From Pseudomonadota bacterium (GTDB taxonomy: Bacteria; Pseudomonadota; Gammaproteobacteria; Steroidobacterales; Steroidobacteraceae), in NCBI GenBank assembly GCA_021808035.1, contig JAKBCG010000062.1:1-10534 (forward strand): a stretch of 10,534 nt of DNA, read 5' to 3'. Every line of letters starts with the position of its first letter. The first letter of the stretch is position 1. The translations under genes and the position numbers were made by a program. The notes beneath the pieces are model-generated. The model worked only from the letters and a program-made list of their open reading frames with translations. It was not told where the DNA came from and searched no databases. Of the stretch, positions 6,227 to 10,534 are shown in pieces.

Positions 6227-6882
6227 CTCGCGCTCCCGATCAGCGCGCCGATCAGATGGCCGATCAATCGATAAGCCGGGTCGAAGACCCAGCCGAACAC
6301 GCCGACCGCGGTCAGCGCGAGCACGATCAGCAGGCCGAACGGCTCGAGCTTCTCGACGGCGGCCGATGCCCGCGGGGGCAGGATCCCGACCAACACCCGA
6401 CCGCCGTCGAGCGGCGGGATCGGGAACAGATTGAACAGCGCGAGCACCACGTTGATCACGATGCCCGCCTGCGCCATCAACGCCAGCCAGCCGACGAGGG
6501 TGAGCGACCCGTCGAGACGCGCGACCCCGGCGAGCACCGCGCACCAGGCGAGAGCCATCGCGAGGTTCGCCGCCGGTCCGGCGAGCGCGACCCAGATCAT
6601 CGACCGGCGCGGATTGCGCAGCGCCCGGACGGAGATCGGCACGGGCTTCGCCCATCCGAACAACGGCCCGCCGAGCATCAGCAACAGCGCCGGAACGAGG
6701 ATCGTGCCGACCGGATCGATGTGCCGCAACGGATTCAAGCTGAGCCGCCCGAGCATCTCCGCGGTATGGTCACCGAAGTGGCGCGCGACCAGGCCGTGGG
6801 CGACCTCGTGCAGGGTGATCGCGAACAGCACCGGAATCGCCCAGACCGAAATTTTTGTAAGAAATACTGATAGATTAAACAC
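6223..6882 (-). CDS. Small site-2 protease family membrane metalloprotease (peptidase M50, Rip/YwhC-like)
   Basis: A 219-residue polytopic membrane protein. The zinc motif HEVAH (25-29) sits in the first membrane helix. The second M50 motif, NLFPIPPLDGGR (151-162), supplies the third zinc ligand D159. Other family blocks are GRLSLNPLRHIDPVGT (45-60), GWAKPVPI and AGPAANL (101-107). Hydrophobic segments around 13-33, 60-75, 97-121, 130-150 and 183-200 fit a compact rhomboid-sized protease that cuts within the membrane. There is no PDZ domain, unlike RseP. The substrate is unknown. The start is GTG 6882, directly preceded in frame by TAA, with no Shine-Dalgarno. The first dozen codons are strikingly AT-rich (TTT, AAT, CTA, TCA, GTA), unlike the rest of the gene. 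It lies between yciO and trpS in the minus-strand operon. Confidence 0.93.
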   Translation of the reverse strand: MFNLSVFLTKISVWAIPVLFAITLHEVAHGLVARHFGDHTAEMLGRLSLNPLRHIDPVGTILVPALLLMLGGPLFGWAKPVPISVRALRNPRRSMIWVALAGPAANLAMALAWCAVLAGVARLDGSLTLVGWLALMAQAGIVINVVLALFNLFPIPPLDGGRVLVGILPPRASAAVEKLEPFGLLIVLALTAVGVFGWVFDPAYRLIGHLIGALIGSAR

Positions 6883-6916
6883 TTACGACTTTTTTAGCGA
6901 AATATAATTAAATAAT
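6851..6916. other. AT-rich island over the start of the site-2 protease gene
   Basis: By hand count only 13 of 66 bases are G or C (about 20%) in a window otherwise near 70% GC. It covers the first ~11 codons of the protease gene and most of the 55-base gap to yciO. It contains the runs TTTTTT and AATATAATTAAATAAT. It probably lowers mRNA structure around a GTG start that lacks a Shine-Dalgarno, and may hold promoter or nucleoid-protein sites. Confidence 0.7.
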
Positions 6917-6936
6917 GGCCGGCGAATCGAGCGCGC

Positions 6937-6942
6937 ATTATA
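6937..6942 (-). promoter_or_regulatory. Candidate -10 box (TATAAT) upstream of the site-2 protease operon segment
   Basis: On the minus strand the end of yciO reads GTATAATG, a perfect -10 hexamer overlapping the yciO stop TAA. Initiation about 7 bases on would give a leader of roughly 48 bases that runs through the AT-rich island to GTG 6882. No good -35 is found at 16-18 bases (TTGTCG lies only 12 bases away), so this is a weak prediction for an internal promoter within the yciO-rluB operon. Confidence 0.35.
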
Positions 6943-7573
6943 CGGGCGGCGACTCGACAAATGGACTCACGTCACCCCGCCCCTTGCGCACGACCACGGG
7001 GTACCCGGCCGACAGGTCGATCACCGACGTCGGCACCAGGCCGCAGTGCCCGCCGTCGAGCACCAAGTCGATGCGGTTGCCGAGGACCTGGTGGATCTCC
7101 GCCGCATCGGTGCGGGGCGCATCCTCCCCGGGCAACCACAACGTCGAACTCATGATCGGTTCGCCGAGTTCGGCAAGCAGCAGCGCGGTCACGGGATGGT
7201 CGGGCACGCGCAGGCCGATCGTCCCGCGCCGTTCGTGCTTGAGCCGCCGCGGCGTCTCCTTCGACGCGCGCAGGATGAAGGTGTACGGACCGGGCGTGTA
7301 CGCGCGCAGCAGCCGGTATTGCCAGTTCTCCACCAGCGCATACCGGCCGACGTCGGCGAGGTCGCGGCACACGAGCGTGAAATGATGGTGGCGGTCGACG
7401 TTGCGGATCGCGCCGATGCGGGCGAGCGCTCCCTTGTCGCCGATGTGGCAGCCGAGCGCATAGCACGAATCCGTCGGGTACGCGATCACTCCGCCGCCGC
7501 GCAGGCAATCCACGGCCTGCCGGATGTAGCGGCGCTGCGGCGAGACGGGGTGCAGTTGCAGGTAAACGCTCAT
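6938..7573 (-). CDS. yciO: YciO-type Sua5/YrdC-family protein (threonylcarbamoyl-AMP synthase-like)
   Basis: A 211-residue YrdC-fold protein. Family members make L-threonylcarbamoyladenylate for the t6A modification of tRNA. This one belongs to the YciO subgroup, which is known not to replace TsaC efficiently. The start MSVYLQLHPVSPQRRYIRQA and the segments GGGVIAYPTDSCYALGC (26-42), HHFTLVCRDL, RRGTIGLRVPDHP and VIDLSAGYPVVVRKGRGDV follow E. coli YciO closely. The TsaC SxN motif is absent (SSTLWLPG here), as in YciO. I chose ATG 7573 because it gives the family N-terminus. An upstream in-frame ATG at 7606 would add 11 atypical residues and overlap yciB. There is no clear Shine-Dalgarno. It is first in the minus-strand operon and divergent from yciB. 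Confidence 0.93.
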   Translation of the reverse strand: MSVYLQLHPVSPQRRYIRQAVDCLRGGGVIAYPTDSCYALGCHIGDKGALARIGAIRNVDRHHHFTLVCRDLADVGRYALVENWQYRLLRAYTPGPYTFILRASKETPRRLKHERRGTIGLRVPDHPVTALLLAELGEPIMSSTLWLPGEDAPRTDAAEIHQVLGNRIDLVLDGGHCGLVPTSVIDLSAGYPVVVRKGRGDVSPFVESPPV

Positions 7574-7584
7574 GACGAAGCCGC

Positions 7585-7592
7585 TATAATAG
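7585..7592. promoter_or_regulatory. Overlapping divergent -10 boxes in the 23-bp yciO/yciB gap
   Basis: The gap 7574-7596 contains CTATAATAGC. On the plus strand TATAAT (7585-7590) lies 6 bases before the yciB ATG, so initiation about 7 bases downstream would fall on the start codon itself. On the minus strand TATTAT (7592-7587) lies 13 bases before the yciO ATG. The -35 regions would sit inside the opposite coding sequence, and none matches TTGACA well (best for yciB is TAAACG at 7563-7568, spacer 16). Neither gene shows a Shine-Dalgarno. Confidence 0.45.
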
Positions 7593-7596
7593 CCGG

Positions 7597-8166
7597 ATGC
7601 ACGCACTGCTCGAATGGCTCCCGCTCGTGATATTTTTCGCGGTGTTCAAGGTTTTCGGAATCTATCCGGCGACCGCGGCGCTGATGATCGCGAGCTTCGC
7701 GTTGCTGTTCGCTCACCGTTGGCGCACGGGCAAGGTCAAGCCGATGCATGCAGTCACCGCCGTGACCGCGCTGGTGCTCGGCACCGCGACCCTCGCGTTC
7801 CACGACGAACGGTTCATCGAGTGGAAGCCGACCGTGCTGCTCGGGATCGCGGCGATCGCGTTCCTCGCCAGCGCGCGCTTCGCCCGCGAACCGCTGGCCC
7901 GACGCCTGCTGGAGAGCGCCTTCACCGAGGAGCTCGCGGTCGAACCGCGCCTCTGGCGCCGGATCAACGGACTCTGGGCCGCCTGGTTCGCCCTGCTCGC
8001 GGCCGCGAACCTCTACGTGGCCGGGCACTACTCCGACGCGGTCTGGGTCGATTTCAAGGTCTTCGGCCTGTCGATCGCGACCTTCCTGTTCCTGCTTCCG
8101 CAGGTCTTCTGGCTCGCCTCTCGCGTGAAGAGCGCGGTCGAGCCCGACGGCCGCTCGCCGGGATGA
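7597..8166 (+). CDS. yciB: YciB (IspZ/septation protein A family), inner-membrane protein
   Basis: A 189-residue inner-membrane protein with about five membrane helices (about residues 7-37, 48-64, 73-90, 123-140, 149-170). YciB proteins are linked to envelope and septum integrity; in Shigella the homologue (IspA) is needed for septation and spreading. The start LLEWLPLVIFFAVFKVFGIYPATAALM, the segment FHDERFIEWKPTVL and the segment VWVDFKVFGL match the E. coli protein (FLPLVVFFAFYK, FHNDEFIKWKVTV, IWVNFKVFGL). ATG 7597 gives the exact family N-terminus. No Shine-Dalgarno is visible and a TATAAT lies only 6 bases upstream, so a leaderless transcript is possible. Its stop overlaps the bolA start (ATGA). 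Confidence 0.95.
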   Translation: MHALLEWLPLVIFFAVFKVFGIYPATAALMIASFALLFAHRWRTGKVKPMHAVTAVTALVLGTATLAFHDERFIEWKPTVLLGIAAIAFLASARFAREPLARRLLESAFTEELAVEPRLWRRINGLWAAWFALLAAANLYVAGHYSDAVWVDFKVFGLSIATFLFLLPQVFWLASRVKSAVEPDGRSPG

Positions 8167-8432
8167 GCGGGACGGACCGGGAACGGCGGCTGCGCGCACG
8201 GCTCACCGCCGCGTTCGCGCCGCGCGAGCTCACGATCGTCGACGAGAGCCACCTGCACGTCGGGCACGCCGGCGCGGCCGGCGACGGCGGTCACTTCCGG
8301 ATCCACATCGTCGCCGACGCATTCGCCGGCCTCACCCCGGTGGCCCGGCATCGTCGGGTCTACGAGGCGCTCGGCGACCTGATGTCGGGCGAAGTGCACG
8401 CCCTCAGCATCGACGCGCGCCCGCCCGGTTGA
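8163..8432 (+). CDS. bolA: BolA family protein
   Basis: An 89-residue BolA-fold protein. The signature elements are DESHLHVGHAG (27-37), GHFRIHIVADAFAG (43-56), RHRRVYEAL (62-70) and EVHALSI (77-83). The helix-turn-helix-like surface, conserved His63 and the HAL block fit BolA, which pairs with monothiol glutaredoxins to bind a [2Fe-2S] cluster and in E. coli affects cell shape and envelope genes. The ESHxHxGHAG loop is nearer BolA than IbaG/YrbA. It starts in an ATGA overlap with yciB and is therefore co-translated. A GC-rich hairpin begins directly after its stop. Confidence 0.93.
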   Translation: MSGTDRERRLRARLTAAFAPRELTIVDESHLHVGHAGAAGDGGHFRIHIVADAFAGLTPVARHRRVYEALGDLMSGEVHALSIDARPPG

Positions 8433-8452
8433 GCGGCGCGTCATCGCGCCGC
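8433..8452 (+). terminator. Candidate hairpin terminator after bolA
   Basis: Directly after the bolA TGA comes an 8-bp perfect stem, GCGGCGCG (8433-8440) and CGCGCCGC (8445-8452), with a TCAT loop. No T-run follows, so it is not a canonical intrinsic terminator. It could be a pause or mRNA-stability hairpin. The remaining spacer to 8607 holds the promoter and Shine-Dalgarno of the next gene and no supported ORF. Confidence 0.4.
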
Positions 8453-8481
8453 CCCACCATGGGCCTTCGCACCCACTGGGT

Positions 8482-8511
8482 TTGGCGCGATCGAGCCGTA
8501 CAGGCTACACT
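8482..8511 (+). promoter_or_regulatory. Candidate sigma-70-type promoter for the PpiC lipoprotein gene
   Basis: TTGGCG (8482-8487) and TACACT (8506-8511) are 18 bases apart; each matches the consensus at 4 of 6 positions. Initiation near 8518 would give a leader of about 90 bases before ATG 8608. It lies between the bolA hairpin and the next gene, where a promoter is expected. Confidence 0.45.
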
Positions 8512-8607
8512 TCCTGGCTCGCGGCGTCGGTACCGGATCCGGTCGGGGTCCCCGCGCGGCCGTTCGAGACGCCTTTCGCCTCCATCACACTGCACCTGAG
8601 GAAATCC

Positions 8608-9465
8608 ATGCAGCACATTCCTTCGACGGTACGGAACCGGCTCTGCGCCGCGGCCGTGCTCGTATTGTCGCTCGCCTCGCTCGCCGCCTGCGCGAAGAAG
8701 CCGGAACCGGCATCCAACTCGGCGGCAGCGCCCGCCGCGAACGCGGTCGCGACCGTGAACGGAACCCCGATCTCGCGCGATGCGTACGAGTTCTACGCGA
8801 AGGCGGTCACCGGCGGCAAGGAGCCGTCCCAGCTCACCGCCGCCCAGCGCGGCCAACTGCTCGACGCGATGATCGGGATGGAGCTGATGGCGCAGCAGGC
8901 GGACAAGGACGGTCTGCAGAAGGATCCGCAGACCGCGGCCGCGATCGCGGTCGACAAAATGCACATCCTCGCCGACGCCGAGTCGCAGCATTACCTGAAG
9001 GACAAGGAGCCGACCGACCAGGAACTGCAGGCGGAGTACAACAGCGCGATCGCCAAGATGGACAAGGTCGAGTATCACGCGCGCCACATCCTCGTCGCGA
9101 ACAAGGATCTCGCTGTTGCGCTGATCAAGCGATTGAAGGCCGGCGCGAACTTCGCACAACTCGCGCGCCAGAATTCGATCGACGCCTCGAAGACCAACGG
9201 CGGGGACCTCGGCTGGTTCCAGGCCTCCAGGATGGTCAAGCCCTTCGCCGACGCCCTGCGCTCGCTGAAGCCCGGTGAGATCACCCCGCAACCGGTGCAG
9301 ACGCAGTTCGGCTGGCACATCATCCAGTTGATCGCGACCCGGCCGGTCACACCGCCGCCGTTCGACGAAGTCAAGCAACAGGTCGCGAACCGCGTGCTGC
9401 AGAAGAAGCTGCAGGCCTACGTCCAGCAGCTGCAGAAGGGCGCGACGATCCAGAAGAGCCTCTGA
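8608..9465 (+). CDS. PpiC-type (parvulin) peptidyl-prolyl cis-trans isomerase, predicted lipoprotein
   Basis: A 285-residue periplasmic foldase. A signal peptide (residues 1-27) ends in the lipobox LAAC with Cys28 as the lipidated residue; positions +2/+3 are Ala-Lys, so outer-membrane sorting is expected (inference). An Ala/Pro-rich linker (33-46) leads to a SurA-like helical chaperone segment (about 47-150: VNGTPISRDAYEFYAK, LLDAMIGMELMAQQA). The parvulin domain follows at about 154-246, with EYHARHIL, GGDLGWF (198-204) and FGWHIIQL (234-241). A last helical segment (252-280) resembles the C-terminal helix of other PpiC/SurA proteins. It would isomerise prolyl bonds of envelope proteins. 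ATG 8608 has GAGGAA 4 bases before it (8598-8603); the in-frame upstream extension to 8482 overlaps the promoter and lacks a signal peptide, so it is rejected. Codon use is like its neighbours. Confidence 0.93.
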   Translation: MQHIPSTVRNRLCAAAVLVLSLASLAACAKKPEPASNSAAAPAANAVATVNGTPISRDAYEFYAKAVTGGKEPSQLTAAQRGQLLDAMIGMELMAQQADKDGLQKDPQTAAAIAVDKMHILADAESQHYLKDKEPTDQELQAEYNSAIAKMDKVEYHARHILVANKDLAVALIKRLKAGANFAQLARQNSIDASKTNGGDLGWFQASRMVKPFADALRSLKPGEITPQPVQTQFGWHIIQLIATRPVTPPPFDEVKQQVANRVLQKKLQAYVQQLQKGATIQKSL

Positions 9466-9476
9466 TCGTCCCGATG

Positions 9477-9533
9477 CGATGCGCCGGCGCGGCGATCCGC
9501 CGCGCCGGCGCGCGCGCAGCAGCGCGCGCATCG
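9477..9533. terminator. Complex palindrome between the isomerase gene and ligA, possible bidirectional terminator
   Basis: A 14-bp perfect stem, GCGCCGGCGCGGCG (9481-9494) with CGCCGCGCCGGCGC (9498-9511) around ATC, is followed by a second stem GCGCGCGC (9510-9517) with GCGCGCGC (9522-9529) around AGCA. An outer pair CGATGCGC (9477-9484) with GCGCATCG (9526-9533) can form instead. There is no T-run on either strand. Its place 11 bases after the isomerase stop and between convergent genes suggests transcription termination or RNA stability. Confidence 0.5.
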
Positions 9534-9534
9534 A

Positions 9535-9573
9535 GGTGAGCGTATCGCGGCCGGGGTGAGCGTCTCGCGACCG
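9535..9573. repeat. Two-copy 20-bp tandem repeat next to the ligA 3' end
   Basis: GGTGAGCGTATCGCGGCCG (9535-9553) and GGTGAGCGTCTCGCGACCG (9555-9573) differ at two positions and have a 20-base period. The second copy stops 2 bases short of the ligA stop codon (9576-9578). It is non-coding by all frames I can support. Function is not known. Confidence 0.75.
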
Positions 9574-9575
9574 AT

Positions 9576-10534
9576 TCAGTCGCGCAGCAGCCGCTCGAAT
9601 CCGTCCTCATCGAGGATCGTGACGCCGAGCGCGTGCGCCTGGTCGAGCTTCGATCCCGGATCCCGGCCAACCACGACGTAATCGGTCTTCTTCGACACGC
9701 TCCCGGACACCCTGCCACCGCGCGCGACGATCCGTTCGGTCGCGTCCTCCCGGGTGTGGCGTTCGAGCGTGCCGGTCAGCACGAACACCTTGCCCGCGAG
9801 GGGCCCGCGCGCCACGGCCGGATGCGCCGGCCAGCCGATTCCGCTCGCGAGCAGCCGGTCGAGGATCGCCGCGTTCTCGCGATCGCGGAAATAAGCGACG
9901 ACGCTGGCCGCGACGACCGGGCCGACGTCCGGGACCTCCTGGATCCGCGCGACGTCGGCCGTTCGCAGCGCATCGAGGCTGCCGAAGTGCGCCGCCAGCG
10001 CCGCCGCGGTCGACTCGCCGACGTCGCGGATGCCGAGTGCGTTCAGGAACCGCGGCAGGGTCGTCCGCTTCGCGTGCTCGATCGCCGCGAGGATCTTGCG
10101 CGCGGACTTCTCGCCCATCCGGTCGAGCGCCGCGAGCCGCGCCTCGTCGAGCGCGAACAGATCCGCCGGCGACTTCACCAGGCCGGCGTCGACGAGCTGC
10201 TCGACGAGCTTGTCCCCGAGACCTTGGATGTCGAGCGCGCGCCGCGACGCGAAGTGCTTGATCTCCTCCTGCAGCTGCGCGGGGCACCGGCGCCCGCCGG
10301 TGCAGCGCGCGATCGCCTGCCCCTCGACGCGCTCGACCGGCGAACCGCAGACGGGGCAGACCTTCGGCAACTCCACCCGGTGCGTGCCCCGTGGTCGCCG
10401 CTCGGGGATCACGCCGACGACCTCCGGAATCACGTCGCCGGCGCGCCGCACGATGACCGTGTCGCCGACCCGGACGTCCTTGCGATGCAGCTCGTCGATG
10501 TTGTGCAAGGTTGCATTGCTGACCGTGACGCCAC
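9576..10534 (-). CDS. ligA: LigA, NAD-dependent DNA ligase (C-terminal part, start outside window)
   Basis: The last 318 full codons of the bacterial NAD-dependent ligase that seals nicks in replication and repair. The nucleotidyl-transferase core with the active lysine is outside the window. Present in order are the end of the OB fold (GVTVSNATLHNIDEL, then GDTVIVRRAGDVIPEVV), the four-cysteine zinc finger (CPVCG, later ARCTGGRRC), the helix-hairpin-helix region (LDIQGLGDKLVEQL, ALDRMGEKSARKIL, ALGIRDVGESTAAALAAHFG, VPDVGPVVAASV) and a C-terminal BRCT domain (PLAGKVFVLTGTL through SVSKKTDYVVVGRDPGSKLDQA). The frame is open to the window edge; a TTG at 10508 is an internal Leu codon of the TLHN motif. 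It ends at TGA 9576-9578, convergent with the isomerase gene. Confidence 0.97.
   Translation of the reverse strand, partial: GVTVSNATLHNIDELHRKDVRVGDTVIVRRAGDVIPEVVGVIPERRPRGTHRVELPKVCPVCGSPVERVEGQAIARCTGGRRCPAQLQEEIKHFASRRALDIQGLGDKLVEQLVDAGLVKSPADLFALDEARLAALDRMGEKSARKILAAIEHAKRTTLPRFLNALGIRDVGESTAAALAAHFGSLDALRTADVARIQEVPDVGPVVAASVVAYFRDRENAAILDRLLASGIGWPAHPAVARGPLAGKVFVLTGTLERHTREDATERIVARGGRVSGSVSKKTDYVVVGRDPGSKLDQAHALGVTILDEDGFERLLRD

Noticed and set aside
4955..6274. 439-codon open frame on the plus strand across scpA and trpS
   Set aside because: Antisense to two clear genes; translation is Arg/Leu-rich with no recognisable motif.
6915..7385. ATG in the AT-rich island (aataATGGCC) opening a 156-codon plus-strand frame
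   Set aside because: Antisense to yciO, no domain, Ser/Arg/Pro-rich translation; the island is better explained as the leader of the minus-strand protease gene.
8482..8607. 42-residue N-terminal extension of the PpiC lipoprotein
   Set aside because: It would bury the signal peptide and lacks a ribosome site; ATG 8608 has a clear Shine-Dalgarno.
8404..9531. 375-codon open frame on the minus strand across the isomerase gene
   Set aside because: Antisense to a gene with signal peptide, lipobox and parvulin motifs; no domain of its own.

Overview
The window looks like a piece of a high-GC (roughly 70% by eye) proteobacterial chromosome, most likely a gammaproteobacterium near the Xanthomonadales/Nevskiales branch. 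This rests on three gene blocks I recognise from that group: ubiG - HAD phosphatase - yciK; yciO - site-2 protease - trpS - scpA - scpB - rluB; and yciB - bolA - PpiC-type isomerase. The long, cysteine-containing TrpS fits the same placement. The lineage is inferred from gene order and protein style, not from a marker comparison. No mobile element, prophage, CRISPR array, rRNA or tRNA was seen. This is a dense housekeeping region.

Layout. (1) 1-2588, plus strand: the 3' end of ubiG (ubiquinone methyltransferase), a HAD phosphatase of the Gph/MupP type, a squalene/phytoene-synthase-fold protein without the usual Asp-rich motifs (NDUFAF6-like), and a YciK-type short-chain dehydrogenase. They are packed with overlaps and look like one operon. 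(2) 2560-7573, minus strand: yciO, a small M50 site-2 protease, trpS, scpA, scpB and rluB, read from 7573 down to 2560. Within it, rip/trpS and trpS/scpA overlap by 4 bases, scpA/scpB by 8 bases, and scpB/rluB are 4 bases apart, so translational coupling is likely. The tails of yciK and rluB overlap by 29 bp on opposite strands. (3) 7597-8432, plus strand: yciB and bolA with an ATGA overlap, divergent from yciO across only 23 bp. (4) 8608-9465, plus strand: a lipoprotein PpiC-type peptidyl-prolyl isomerase with its own candidate promoter and Shine-Dalgarno. (5) 9576-10534, minus strand: the C-terminal part of NAD-dependent DNA ligase LigA, convergent with the isomerase. A hairpin-rich, repeat-bearing spacer separates the two.

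Joint roles: quinone biosynthesis and possibly respiratory-complex assembly or cell-wall sugar recycling (first operon); translation, chromosome condensation (ScpAB-SMC) and rRNA modification (second operon); envelope maintenance (YciB, PpiC lipoprotein).

The points most worth a second look are: an RluB-family protein whose catalytic GRLD motif reads QPLP; a TrpS with a ~65-residue insertion and a C-x21-C-x6-C-x2-C motif close to the iron-sulfur motif of Thermotoga TrpRS; the degenerate prenyl-synthase-fold gene coupled through a 21-codon mini-ORF and a TTG start; a sharply AT-rich island at the start of the site-2 protease; back-to-back -10 boxes in the 23-bp yciO/yciB gap, which suggest a leaderless yciB mRNA; and a complex palindrome plus tandem repeat between the isomerase and ligA. 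I did not find a clearly new multi-gene system.
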